A program made the position numbers and the translations under genes. Below, in pieces: positions 12,608 through 24,939 of a stretch of 64,000 nucleotides of DNA. The notes beneath the pieces are model-generated. The model did no database searches. It had not been told where the DNA came from and saw only the letters and a list, made by a program, of their open reading frames with translations. This DNA is from Litsea cubeba (Eukaryota; Streptophyta; Magnoliopsida; Laurales; Lauraceae), in NCBI GenBank assembly GCA_012931725.1, contig CM022949.1:43668189-43732188 (forward strand). The letters are read 5' to 3'. Each line of letters begins with the position of its first letter. Within the stretch, counting starts at the first letter, position 1.

Positions 12608-12771
12608 CTTGTGGTTTCATTGGTAAAAGTACCTTACATGCATAACACCACCCACTAACATTGTGCATCGGGTAAAGCCCTAAATGGTTCAATGACTTAT
12701 TTGTAGAGTGATCAAGTTGAAACACTTAAAAGATTGATTAATATTACTTACATATGATTTAATATTACTTA

Positions 12772-12785
12772 CATATGATCAGCAC
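12772..12785. repeat. LINE target-site duplication, left copy
   Basis: CATATGATCAGCAC here recurs at 14738-14751 immediately after the LINE poly(A) tail, so it marks the original insertion site. It supplies the ATG of the apparent open frame that starts at 12775. Confidence 0.93.
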
Positions 12786-14451
12786 CCCCCTCTCTCCCTA
12801 TCTCTTCATTCTGGCCGAGGAGATCCTCAGTCTTCAAGTAGAGAATCTAAGGATAGAGAGGACTATAACTCCCATATCTCCTATCTCTTCAACTCCCTGC
12901 CACCTCTTTTATGCAGATGATATGTTATACTTCCTCAAAGCCAAGAAAAAGGACCTCAGGAGCCTTGCAGCAGTCCTCTCAGCTTACCAAGCCTCCTCTG
13001 GCCAGATCATCAACAGGCAGAAAAGCAAAATTTTCATAGGCAACTGTAATGCCAGGAAAAGTAACATGGTTACAGAGACCCTCCAAATCCAACAGACTTC
13101 TCTTCCTACAGAGTACCTGGGAGTTCCTCTCTTCCTAGGTTCAAGCCGTCATTCCCACTTCTCCAAACTTCTGGACTCAATCAGAGCGAGACTAGCAGGC
13201 TGGAAATCTAAATTCCTCTCCTTCGCTGGAAGACTCATCTTGGTGAAGCACGTCCTCAGCTCCATCCCTCTGCATACTGCTTTGGTCATCCCCATTCCAA
13301 GCAAAACATGTGCTCACATTGAAAGACTAATGCGCAACTTCTTATGGGGTAAGGATCCTAATCATTCCAGAGGCCACTATGTGAGGTGGGAAAAGATCTG
13401 TCTTCCAAAGACTGAAGGTGGTCTGGGTTTAAGGAGGATAAAAGAGCTAAATGAAGCTTGTATGCTCAAGCTTGGCTGGACAGCGGCTACAGATTCTTCC
13501 CTCTGGGCCAAATGGTTCTCTTCTAGATACAGTAGGGATCGTCCCATCTGGCATCCAAGCAACCCTAAGTATGGCTCCACAATCTGGAAGAAGATCAGAG
13601 TTCTCTCGCCTCTCCTTCAAAGAAGCAGCAGATGGACGGTTGGGAATGGGGAATCCATCATTCTTTGGCATGACAATTGGCAAGACAATCACTCCATCTC
13701 TTCCAAGTTCCCCTCAATCCATTTCTCTGTGAAGGACAGATGTTCAGACCTTATAGCCAACTCTGAGTGGGTCATTCCTACTTTCCTGCCACCTTTCCTT
13801 CAAGATCTCCTCTCCCAAGCTACAAACCTCATCCCCCTTGCCTCTCCTTTAATCTCAGATTCTCTTTCTTGGAAAAAAGAGTTGGGCAAGCCTACCCTTA
13901 AAGGAATGTGGAATCTCATAAGGAAACCAGGAACTACCAATGGATGGTCAGCTTACATTTGGAACAAATTGATAAATCCTAGATTAGCCTGTCTAAGCTG
14001 GCGTCTGATGCACAGAAGCACCCCTACTGAAGAATGGGCTAAGAGGAAAGGCTGGTCCCTTCCCTCAAGATGTCACAACTGTTTCTCTGCAGAAGAATCA
14101 GACCTTCATTTATTCTTCACCTGTTCTTTAGCTAAGAATCTATGGAAATGGGTCCTTAGTTTCAGTGCAGTACCTCTTCCTATCTCTCTCTCTGCCGCCT
14201 CCATCTGGGATATCCTAACAATCAATGGAAATGTTTCACAAAAATACAGTGCAGCAGCCATCTTCCTTCACACTATCTTTGTTCTTTGGTATCTCAGAAA
14301 TGACTCCAAACACTGCAGTAAGCCATCATCTCTACAGCGTGCTCAAGCAACCCTTTTGGATCGTCTGAAGAGCATGGTAATCACATCAGCTGATCAGAAT
14401 TCTCCTCCTCCTTCCCATCCCATTCTGCTTGGATTAATGGAATTAGTGTAG
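12786..14451 (+). pseudogene. LINE ORF2 fragment: C-terminal reverse transcriptase and zinc-binding domain
   Basis: An uninterrupted frame of about 554 residues covers the second half of an L1 reverse transcriptase. The YADD catalytic box (HLFYADDMLYF) is near residue 45 of the frame. It is followed by the L1 thumb region (GRLILVKHVLSSIPLH, RLMRNFLWG, GGLGLRRIKELN) and the terminal zf-RVT region (WNKLINPRLACLSWRLMHR, then CHNCF and HLFFTC). The endonuclease and the first RT motifs are missing because of 5' truncation. The apparent start codon at 12775 belongs to the target duplication, so this is not a native protein. The absence of stops suggests a fairly recent insertion. No RNase H domain is present. 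Confidence 0.93.
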
Positions 14452-14737
14452 CTCTGTTTAGTCTCCCTCTTCTTGTCACGAATTGGAGACATCTGGTGTA
14501 CATTCAGGCTCTGTTCCCCGTTTTGTTTAAGCTATGTTGTATGCTCCTTTAGTGCCCTCTGTCTCAGGCAGGCAAGGGCTGTCTAAAGGTCCTTTTTTCC
14601 TATTTTGTTGGGCTTTCTTTGGCTCGCTTAAGTTTGGGTTGGCATTTTTGTAAGCCTCCCATTCCATTTTTTGGGGGCACATTGCCCTTCTCTTTTCTCT
14701 TCTTATATACATATTTTACCCTTTAGCAAAAAAAAAA
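12786..14737 (+). mobile_element. 5'-truncated L1-type LINE with poly(A) and 14-bp target duplication
   Basis: The insert begins inside the reverse-transcriptase coding region (reading SPYLFILAEEI) and ends in nine A at about 14729-14737. It is flanked by CATATGATCAGCAC on both sides (12772-12785 and 14738-14751). Such 5' truncation is the usual product of target-primed reverse transcription. The element resembles the LINE at 30292-35974 in protein sequence but is better preserved. Confidence 0.95.
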
Positions 14738-14751
14738 CATATGATCAGCAC
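14738..14751. repeat. LINE target-site duplication, right copy
   Basis: CATATGATCAGCAC, identical to 12772-12785, directly follows the poly(A) tail. Confidence 0.93.
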
Positions 14752-14803
14752 TACCACACCACCTAATTGTGGGCCCTTCACTTGGTATATATATATTATA
14801 TAC

Positions 14804-15165
14804 GGGCTTTGTTCTAGTGAGAACTGTTCTCACATAGTCACTGTGAGAATTTTTTATGGGTCCCATTTAGGGATGAGACTAAAGGGGATGGAAAGATCTA
14901 TGTGAGAACACCCCAAGTATCAAGTTTGACCCTAATCCTATGCCTCTAACCCCTTCATCCATTGCCCACGAGTTTAATGGCTTCATATTAAGAAAAAAAA
15001 TTCAATTATCCATCCAACGACTCAATCCATTTGGATGTGTGTCAAACATCGGGATTAGTAACCATCAAGGGAGGTCACTGTTTATGCACGGTTTGAATTG
15101 GTTTCAAAGTGGGCCCCACCAATAGTTCTCAAATGAGAAGCATGGTGAGAACTAGTTCTCACTTG
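14804..15165. mobile_element. MITE-like element inserted in a (TA)n tract
   Basis: Both sides are TA-rich (about 14785-14802 and 15167-15178). The left terminus is GGGCTTTGTTCTAGTGAGAA followed by CTGTTCTCAC. The right terminus, reverse complemented, reads TTCAAGTGAGAACTAGTTCT, so the ends are imperfect inverted repeats and each is itself palindromic (GTGAGAAC/GTTCTCAC). The left end closely matches the terminus of the large element at 36071-40930. No coding capacity is visible. Confidence 0.7.
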
Positions 15166-15405
15166 AATATATATATATAAGAGTATTCCTATGCATCTAT
15201 CCTTCACCATAGGGTGAGAGACACTCCCATTTTTGGGAAGTTTTCAAGTACATAGCGAGTATTTCTATAGATTTGAAAAGTCACTTTTTTTTTTTTGATC
15301 GGTAACGGTAAAATATATTAAAGACTTAAGAAAGGTACAGTAAAGAAGATGGAAATAAAAGACATGCGAAGGTATTAGAGCTAAATACCAACACAAAATA
15401 AGAAA

Positions 15406-18400
15406 TTACAAAGGAGCAAGCAAAGCTACCTCTCTTTCTACCCCCAACTTAGCCAAAGCATCCGCCATGCCATTCCGCGACCGATGCACATGATGAAACT
15501 CAACACTCAAAGATGATGACCAAGTCTTGATTTCATTGAAAAGAAATTGGAATTTCCATGGACCCTTCTCCAAACAAGACATCCAAGAAATCGCATTTGA
15601 GGAATCGCTTTCCACCACTATGCTATGAAAATTATTTGAGACACGGATCCTTAGAGCTTCCAATATAGCTAACACTTCCGCTTCATTAGAATCTTTGATG
15701 CCTATATACTTTGAGAATATAAACAATACATCTCCCTTGTAGTTCCTCAAGATGCCACCTATACCTGCAGGTCCTGGTTTTCCTCTTGCCGCACCATCAA
15801 CATTAAATTTAAGGACATTAGGAGAAGGAGGAGCCCAAGTGACTAAATGTTTCTTCTTAACACATCTGCTTCCCAAACAAGCTTCCCAATTGCTTAAGAT
15901 ATTATCCAAGGTCAAGTGCTCTAACTCTTTTCTTATACTTGCCCATTTAGCTATTTTGAGGATAATCATAAAAACAATATCCTCCATGTCTTTTGCCTTG
16001 CCATTGAAGATTCTATTGTTTCTTTCCTTCCAAATGGACCAAAGAATAGAGAAAGGAATCAACCTCCATAGGATTAATCCCACCCCTTTAAAAGGACACA
16101 ACCTCCAAGCCTCCATCAAATCGCTTAAAGCCCTTGGCAAACACCATGAAATTCCACATTTTTGGAAAAAAGATTGCCAAATGCAAGAGGCAAACTCACA
16201 ATGTAAGAACAAGTGAGTGATAGATTCTTCTTCCTTACCACATAAGACACAAGTGTCTGAAATGACTTCAGACATTATCCTTTTTTTCCTTAGATTGTCT
16301 ACTGTTGAAATCTTTCCTGCAACTGCCAACCAAAGGAAAACCTCAACCCTTGGTGGGGCCAAACCACACCACACTTGAGATAGATGAGAACGACTTCCCA
16401 AGACTATGGAAGAAACACCATAGAAAGATCCAACAGAGAAACTCCCCAAAGGACATGGCTTCCAAATGCGAATATCTTCCTCACCCCTGCAAATAAAGAC
16501 GTTAGCAAGAATGCTTAACAATGACTCATACTCCGAAACCTCAAACTGGCGCAAACCTCTCCTAAAAGACACAAACCATGACACTTTTGAACCAACCCAA
16601 AAATAACAATCTTTGACAGATGACTCTTTATTACATACAACTCTAAACAATCTAGGAAAAAGAGACCAAAACTTCCCTATCCCAACCCAATCATGATACC
16701 AAAAACGAACATTCTTTCCCTCCCCAACTCTAAAGCCTACACTCTTATTGAAGACTTCCCCCCTAACATTGGACACCTCCCCGAAACAAGAAATAACTCT
16801 CCATAAACTTGACATCTTATACTTAGGGACACATTTAGGGACCCACCCCCACTCATCCTCACCATACTTGGAAATAATAATCTTTTTCCAAAAAGCATCT
16901 TTTTCTACTCCAAACCTCCACCACCACTTAGCTAGCAAAGCCCAATTTTTAAGCTCCAGATCCCCAATGCCTAAACCTCCACAAGATTTAGGTTTGACCA
17001 CTTCGCTCCATTTCATGAGATGAATCTTCTTTTTATCGCCTTTACCTTCCCAAAGAAAGTTTCTTCTTACACGATCCAATCTATTTCTCACTGATGCTGG
17101 CATTTTGAATAACGACATGTAATAAACTGGGATATTTGACAAGGAAGCTTTGATGAGAGTTATCCTTCCCCCTAAAGATAAGTAGCACATTTTCCACCTA
17201 CTTAACTTCTTTTCAACTTTTTGTATAACAGGTTCTCATATTGTTTTCGATCTTGAATTAGCCCCAATAGGTAACCCAAGATAATGGATCGGCAAATGAC
17301 CAACCCTGCAGTGAAGTTTGATAGCTAAAGGCCTTAAGACCTCTTCTAAACAATTCACCCCCACTAAAATGCTTTTATGAAGATTAACTTTCAAACCCGA
17401 GGCCAACTCAAAACATCTCAAAATTCTTTTAATTGACACAATCTCATCCCAATTAGAAGAGCTGAAAAGAATAGTATCATCTGCAAACTGTAGATGAGTA
17501 ACGGCTTCCCCGTCTCTCCCCACTTTAAAACCCCCAATTATCTCAATGTCTTTGGCTTTCAATAAGAGAGCACTCAAAGCTTCAACAACCATCGTAAACA
17601 GAAAAGGTGATAATGGGTCTCCTTGTCTTAGGCCTCTCGAAGCTTTAAACAAACGAGAAGGCGAGCCATTAACTAAGACTGAGAAGGAACAAGAAGAAAT
17701 ACACTCATTTATCCATCCCCTCCATTTCTCTCCGAACCCAAATCTGCCTCATCATATAGTCCAAGAACTTCCAATTTACATGATCATAGGCCTTTTCGAA
17801 ATCAACCTTAAAGATAACACCTTCCTCATGTGACCGCTTCCTTGAATCAATAAGCTCGTTTGCAATAAGGATACCATCAAGAATTTGCCTTTCTTTAACA
17901 AAAGCCCCTGCATAGAACTTATTATTAGAGGAAGAACCACTTTCAATCTATTAGCTAGAACCTTTGCCAAAAGCTTATAGACACAACCCACCAAACTAAT
18001 GGGCCTAAAGTCCTTTAAATCACTTGGATTCGGAACTTTTGGGATTAATGTTAAGAAAGTGGCATTAATCGATCTCTTTGTGAAGACGACCTCTTCTATG
18101 AAATTCTGAAAGCATGTTATAAAAATCCTTACGAAGAAAACTCCAACCAGCTTTGATGAAAGCAAAATTAAAACCATCCGGGCCAGGTGCTTTATCTCCT
18201 GCACAATCATTCACAGCTTTTGTAATTTCTTCCTCTTCAAATTCCCTTTCCAACCACTGCTTCATGTCCAAAGATAAAGAAGGAAAATGGCGGAGACTTT
18301 CCAAAGTGGGCCTATAAGAATCTTCCTCGAAGTAAAGAGATTCAAAAAACTCAACAATCCCCTCTTTCACTTCCTCCGGGCTATGGACGTCCCTTTCTCC

Positions 18401-19588
18401 TCTCCTAATCTTGCCAATATAGTTGATTCTTTTACGAGCATTTGCCATCCTGTGAAAGAATTTTGTATTTCTGTCACCCTCCTTAAGCCACAAAACTCTA
18501 GATTTTTGCCTCCAGTTAATTTCCTCCATACGATTAACCTCCCATAACTTTCTAACAGCTTCTCCTCTTGCCCTTTTCTCGATGTCAATCAAAGGATGAA
18601 TTTCTTCTATTTTGTCCCAAGCCTCCAACTCTTCAGTAATAGCATTTCTATTGGAATCTAATTTACCAAAAACCTCTCTATTCCACTCCTTTATCTTTAC
18701 TTTAAGCATCTGGAGTTTTTTAGAGAGCTTGAAGCCTGCAAATCCATGAACTGTCAACTGAGGCCACCATTCTGACACTTTTGCCATAAAGTCCTTGTGC
18801 ATGAGCCAACAATTTAGAAACCTAAAAGGTATAGGACCCCAATTAAGTTTATTTGTGAACAACTTGATTGGGCAATGATCTGATATTTGTCTAGGGAGAG
18901 CTAGTTGAATAGAGTTACCAAAATGCTCGTCCCATTCCTTCGAGATTAGGAAACGATCTATCCTGCTCATAGCTAAACTCTCTTGATTGTTAGACCACGT
19001 ATATTTTCTACCAACCAAAGGCAAGTCGATCAATTCATTGTTGTTGATGAAGTCCTCAAATCTCTCCATAGTAGCATTCGAACTTCGACCTCCTTTCTTC
19101 TCATATGGAAATCTAACCATATTAAAATCACCCCCTATACACCACGGCACTGACCATAAACTCTTTGAATCTGAAATAGTCTTCAGAAAATCACTTCTTT
19201 CTGAATCATCATTAGGCCCATAATTATTACTCACTGCCAGAATCAAACCATCAGCAACACATTTCAATTTTACAGCTAATGATCTCTTAGACTTTGAAAC
19301 ATCTTCTAATTCAAACATATCCGCATCCCACACTGATATCAATCCCCCTGCCGTGCCTTCAGACTGCACCCATTCCCAACTGCAATTCTTAGGTCCCGAA
19401 ATATCCCAGATGACTGTGTCAATATTCTTCGAGATTTTAGATTCTTGAAGAAGCAGAATATCAACTTTATGCTTTCTAATCAGCTTTCTCACAGCATTTC
19501 TCTTTTCAGGCCTCCCCAGTCCCCTGATGTTCCAACTTACAATGATCATAAGAAAAAATATAAAAAATCCCCGCTGAGACGAACCCAT
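15406..19588 (-). pseudogene. LINE ORF2: endonuclease, reverse transcriptase, zf-RVT, RNase H
   Basis: ORF2 copies LINE RNA into the genome. The 19588-18065 frame holds the apurinic-like endonuclease (IVSWNIRGLG, GDFNMV, SDHCPIKL), the linker WLKEGDRNTKFFH and the first RT motif (APGPDGF). After a frame change near 18065-18210, a second frame carries ISLVGCVYKLLAKVLANRL. It is interrupted by stops near 17660-17775 and 17191-17235. GLRQGDPLSPF and the catalytic FADD (LQFADDTILF) lie at 17652-17236. The last 594-residue piece (17190-15406) has the RT thumb, the zinc-binding region (CVLCGKEEESITHLFLHC) and an RNase H with FNVDGA, NEAE, VESDSSN and NGMADALA, so the acidic residues are kept. At least one frameshift and two stop-bearing gaps make it inactive. 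Confidence 0.92.
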
Positions 19589-19857
19589 TAGTTTCCTATT
19601 CCCGAAAGATCCCGACCATTCTTCCTGCGTCTTCTCTTTATCTTTTTAACGTCATTTATCTCTTCTTTTTCCTCAAGCAACATCACTCTTCTAGCTATTT
19701 CAGCCTCATGATCTCCAAATGACATCCCCAAAAGCTTCCCCACTTCAATCGTTTTTCTGCCTTGTATTTGAAACTTTCCTAAAAGGAGAGTGTCCCTCAC
19801 CCTATTGTGAGGAATAGATGTACTTGAATATTTTCCATATATATATATATATATCAA
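19588..19857 (-). pseudogene. Fragment upstream of LINE ORF2 (possible ORF1 end)
   Basis: An open stretch ends where ORF2 begins. It contains TIEVGKLLGMSFGDHEAEIA and a basic tail (KKIKRRRRKNGRD), a composition seen just before the endonuclease in plant L1 elements. Its N-terminus reads through a (TA)n tract (repeated Tyr-Ile), so the true 5' part of the element is missing. No zinc knuckle is seen. Confidence 0.5.
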
Positions 19858-19860
19858 TGA

Positions 19861-21637
19861 TTACGTAAGGTTCACCACATCATCCAGTGTGGCCCAGATG
19901 GGGAAATCAAATCTATATGTAGTTCATGTGTTCCTAGCAAAACATGCTCGTACATAAGCAATATAATTAATATTATAAAAACTATAGAAAATCTTTAGCA
20001 ATTTTTAAGAAATTTTGAGTTTTGGGTTCGCTTGATTGGCCTTGCCCCCGTGTACGTGTACCTTAACTCATATATTACTTAGTAAATCTTTCAACGTTAA
20101 GTTAAAATAGCACATGTGGCAACAGTCAATGTATTTTATCTCAATTCCTATCCACCACATGAGTAAGAAACCTATCCGGTCGTGTCATTCTGGGGGAGGG
20201 TTTTGTATGATAAACTATAAATCCATTACGGGTTAGGTAAGAACTATACAAGAATTTTAAAATTTTTTAAGAAATATAAAATATGATATATTTTTTTGTG
20301 AAAATTATGTTGAGATTAAAAACTTAATTACTAAAAGTTGAAAATGTGATATTTACCTATTGATGAGGGTGGGTTTTGTATTGAGTTTGGATTTTGGGTT
20401 TGCTCCACTTATCCCACCTTAGTTCCCTCTAACTATCCTTTATCTAGTAAATTATTTTAATATAAAGTCATAGTAGCGTTGCTGTTCATATCATTCTTTA
20501 AGTCATTAATTAGTTCAATTCAAACCAACCACGTGAGTATCTTTTTATTTTAGAATAAATAAAAATTATTCATTAGGAAACCCTCCTGACCAAAAATAGA
20601 AATAAAAAAAATTAGATCTTGTTTGAGAATTTTGAGGAAGAAAATAGATGTAAAATATACAAACATATTATTGATCATTCTTAAATTCTTTTTATCAAGC
20701 TTGTTCTAGAGAATAAAAAGTGCAGGAAAATTTCATCCACTACAAATTAAATCTGAATTTTTACTTTTAACATATTTTTTATTTTTCAAATAACTTTTAG
20801 ATAGAAAAGAGAATGAAAATGTACGTGTTATGTTAAATTAGCAGCATCTTTAGTAACAAGCACAAGATTTTCTGTTATTATTCTTAAAACTATATAGATC
20901 CATATATGTTATAGAACCTTTTGTTCTTAAAAAAGTTATATAGATCCTTAATAATTCCTTTAAAAAACTATAATAGGAGATCAAGCCCATGCTAAGCTCG
21001 ATTCCTGATATATCTAAATTTTGGGTTTTATTTGAGAGAACTTTTAGAAAGAAAGTAAATCTAAAATAAAAACATATTAATTAATTCTTCAGATTTCATT
21101 TCTTAAAATTTATATAAAGGAAGAAAAAGTTAAAATTACATATACTACAAATCAAATTTGAAGTATAAACTTTCATGTAGTTCTAATTTTCATGTAAGTT
21201 TTAGGTAGAAAAGAAAAAAAAAAACATGTTATGTTAAACAACTAGCAAGAAAGTAAATCCAAAATTATATTTGTGGATCATTCTTAACAATTCTTTTCAT
21301 CAAATTATAGAAAGTTATATCAACTATATAGAAAATCACATAAAGCAGTTAAAATAAGATTTAATATTCCTTCAGCCATCAAGTCATGTTTCTCTGAAAT
21401 TCAGCTGTGCTAAGCCCAGGCACTAAAATAAACTAATATGATTTAATAACTTTCATGTAGTTCTACTAAAATAAACTAATATATTTACAAGTTTTAGAAA
21501 ATTTACCTATGTAGAGTAAAATAATAAAATGTAAATTTTGTAGTATATTGATATATTCAGATTTGGAAATCTCATTCAGATAGAAGAAAATAAAGTGTTA
21601 AAATCATTCTTAAGATTCTTTACATAAAGATTTACTG
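19861..21637. other. Gene-free AT-rich stretch
   Basis: Very AT-rich, with no credible frame. Short phrases recur in it, such as ATTCTTAA near TTTCATCA or TTTTATCA and AAATCTAAA-like runs, suggesting old decayed repeats. No termini could be defined. Confidence 0.55.
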
Positions 21638-21647
21638 AAAAAATAAA

Positions 21648-22179
21648 GAGGATTTTACCGGAAAATTCCTGGTATACGGACGTTGCACGAAAATGTTCCC
21701 CATAGTTGGGGCCTTACGAAAGGGTTCCGTCATCCCATTTTCATTTTTTTTTCCTTACTGAGCGACACTAGTGTCACTCGTCTCAGATTGGGGCAACGCT
21801 AGCGTCGCTCCTCATTTCTTATGAGAGGTTTCGGAACCAAGGTGGAAGGCAATCTTGTTGGACCTAGATTTCAAAAAAGCGGTCTCACGCCCCTGTCATT
21901 TTGGGCAATGGATGGTGGGCTTGTAGCAGACCGATCCACTTGGGATCAAGGCAACCCCGGTCACCCATCTGGGTCTAGCAAGATGGCTGGTCCTGATCTA
22001 TGATCAGGTGGATCGGTGTGTCTCATAAGACTGCCTTCATAAGAAAGGAGGCGTCGCTCAGTCAGAGTAAGGGAAAAAAAAAAACGAAAATGGGATGACG
22101 GAACCCTTTAGTAAGGCCCCAACTACGGGGAACCTTTCGTGCAATGTCCGTATACCGGGAATTTTTTGGTAAAATCCTC
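21648..22179. mobile_element. MULE-type foldback element, 532 bp, 9-bp target duplication
   Basis: The ends are long inverted repeats of about 130 bp. The left arm starts GAGGATTTTACCGGAAAATT and continues to about 21770; the right arm (from about 22040) mirrors it, including GTTCCGTCATCCCATTTTC. The element is flanked by AAAAATAAA on both sides (21639-21647 and 22180-22188), the 9-bp size typical of Mutator-like elements. The centre is GC-richer and has its own inverted pair (GACCGATCCACT near 21931 and GGTGGATCGGTG near 22007). No transposase is encoded. Confidence 0.85.
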
Positions 22180-22253
22180 AAAAATAAATGAAGTGTTGGA
22201 GGAAAGGTAAAGAAACAATAATTAATTACATTTTTAGTCAAATTATCAATCTT

Positions 22254-22440
22254 CTATTTTTTTTATTTTTTTTTGTAACTCAATCATGGGAGCTGGACCC
22301 AAGACATAGCCCGCACAAGTAGGAAGAAAGGTCACCCAAATTGGAAAAGGTGGCGTACCCAAGATTTGAACTGGGGACAGCCAGGTGAGAACTGCCACCA
22401 CTTACTAGTGAGATAAGTGACCATTGTCAGAACCAGCTTC
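22254..22440 (-). repeat. tRNA-derived SINE (minus strand)
   Basis: Read on the minus strand, TAGTAAGTGGTGGCAG fits a pol III A box and CAGTTCAAATCTTGGG a B box, about 35 bp apart. The body ends in an A-rich tail (poly(T) on the plus strand at about 22256-22273). The order head, body, A-tail is that of a plant SINE. A target duplication was not found. Confidence 0.6.
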
Positions 22441-24930
22441 CATTGGAATAATATTTAGTGACACCACATTCGCTGAGACAACATTTATTTTTAGAAACTC
22501 AGATTTTCAGTTTAAGTCCTCTAAATCAGAATTTCTCTTACCCAAAGCCTCAGATGATCCAGTCTATCAAATTGGAAAGTTCAACAGTCTAAATAATGGA
22601 AAGAAATATGTATTTGAAAGAAGTGATTATGATATAATTAACGAGTTATTCCATCATACCTGTAGAATCTATTCACCTGTTTGATACAGACATAATCTTA
22701 AGTAATAAAAAGACTCTAGTCCACCATATTTAACCTCCTAACTGAAGAGAATGAAAGAAAAATTAAAAGAAAATATGATACCACGGCGAACATCAAATAT
22801 CAAACCATCTAATTAAGAAATTGGAAGTCTACAAAAATAAATCCTAGTGGTTGATGATATACTTATATATATTAGATTACGGACATGTAACCAATCATGA
22901 GAAGTCTTAATAAAAGAAAGAAGAGAATGGACAGATCAAACTGGATGATGATGTATTTTTCTCACTCTTTTTTTAATCGAAACAGTATCTATCACAGACT
23001 TTGCCGTGCATTGACGGCCGGGTTTAGATTTTTCTTATTTTTATTTATGTTGTTTAGATTTTGAGTAACTCTTGTGGTTACTGTAAGGCAATGTATATCC
23101 ATATTTTTTTCTTTGTCCGGATGTGTTGTGTAAGGATCCCATCATTGATGAAGAACATTGAGAAAGTTTATGTTAATTTTAATTTTTAGTGATCATTTGC
23201 ATATGTAGATGCAGACCCAACAATTCTCTTTTAAGCCAATTAAAGATTGTTTAATGAGGTTAAGATGAAGATGAAGATGAAGATGATAACGATGATGGTG
23301 ATAATCATGGATAAAATAATTTTTTTCAAGTCTTCTTATGGGAAAATGTTCCTGTACATCCTTAGATTTTTTTTTTTCCAATTCCATTATGAGGAAGGAA
23401 GAATTCTATCTTTTCCTCCTGATAGTGGGTTCCAGCTGATTACTAATCATGAATAGAGGTAGAAATAAAAAAATGTGGATAAAAAAGTAATTATCCAAAA
23501 CTTTCAATTTGCTTCATTTTCATGCCTTCCACAAAATATTTGCTTCATTTGATTAATATTTATATGTGAAATTCTAAATATATTATTATGAGGTTTCTTC
23601 TATATTTTTATTTAGTTTCCTGCTATAATATACTTAATTTAGTCGTTTTTCCTTTTTATATAATTTAATTTGGATAGGTCTATATATTCATAGATTGTCG
23701 AGCCTATAGAGAGGATAACAAAATCTAAGCGATGACCATGTATATATTCTACAGGTGAAATTCCTGAAAAGAAGAGTTTCTTATAATCATATATCATTGT
23801 AAATTTAGACTTTATGTTTAGAAATACTATTTACAAAGAAATACTTTTTAATAATTTTTTCTAAGAAAATTGAATTCAAATTAATCTTCATCGCAGATAA
23901 TAGATCTTTGTGAGAGAGATGAAATAAACATTATAATTTGAGTTCATACAAATAAACATTTATTCCATCGAGATTAATTATTTCTTATTAAAATCTTAAT
24001 GAATATTTAAAAAGCACAATTAGTTGTATGTTAAGATATGAAATATATTCTAAATGTTTTTATTTTCAGTAATAACATAATTTGAATTATAAATATGTGT
24101 TTTTTTAATTATAGTGGTAACATGGATTTAGTAAAAAGATTTATGTATGATTTTTTAGTGTATTTATAATTATCATAGATAGACAAAGAAAAATTGAATT
24201 GTTAGTGTATAATAGATGTTCATTTTAATAGATAATCTGAATATTATTTTTTTACTTTAGAAATCAACGGAATGGGCTATTAAAGATATTGAGTCCACTA
24301 AAGTGGATACAAAAGTGGAAAGTATATGAAAATGTGATGGACCCACAGAATTATTCTTATAATTGGAAAATAATGTTAAAGTGAGATTCGCAATTAGTTT
24401 TAAACAAAATGAGGTGCTCTCATCTTCAAATTAACCAATTATATCTTTTTTCCGTTATTATTATAGAGATTGATTTTGATTACCGTTTTACGCTCTCAAT
24501 ATAATTTAAATAAAAGGATTTTATTATTTTAATATTTTATAAGTTCTAATATTATAAATTATAGAGATATATAGCTCATTATTATATAAGTTCTAATATG
24601 TATTTGGGCCTAAATATTATACCATATGATCACTAATTGCTTTGGCTTAGAAATGCTTTAGGTAGAACTTGTAAGTTGTAACTCCATATATATACACTCA
24701 AAACCATTATGTTTCTTCCACCACCGATGCAATGGTTTGATCAACTTTATATGTGGCCTTGATGTGCACTATTTTGAGCCATATAAATTGTGGGCCTCTA
24801 AGCTGTGTGGAGCCTAAGAATAGAGATGGGAGATGGTTAGACTCTCAATTTTTTTATTTAAACTAAAAAATGTAACATTCCAATTTTTTTCCATAAATAT
24901 TAGAGACGGTACTAGCTAGGATGTCAAAGC
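22441..24930. other. Gene-free AT-rich stretch
   Basis: No supported gene. It contains a GATGAA-type trinucleotide run at about 23263-23300, whose minus-strand reading gives the meaningless histidine-rich frame there, and many AT runs. One open stretch at 22424-22684 has no recognisable domain. Confidence 0.55.
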
Positions 24931-24939
24931 GATGTATTA

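Larger units (their letters stand above)
15285..19857 (-). mobile_element. Decayed L1-type LINE with RNase H domain
   Basis: The minus-strand element has its 3' end at a 12-base poly(T) (15285-15296) and runs through RNase H, zinc-binding, reverse-transcriptase and endonuclease regions towards 19857. Its 5' side ends in (TA)n near 19840-19853. It is a different lineage from the LINEs at 12786 and 30292, which lack RNase H. No convincing target duplication was found next to the poly(T), so the 5' limit is approximate. Confidence 0.88.

Noticed and set aside
22424..22684. 86-codon plus-strand frame
   Set aside because: No recognisable motif, no splice or promoter support; length is compatible with chance.
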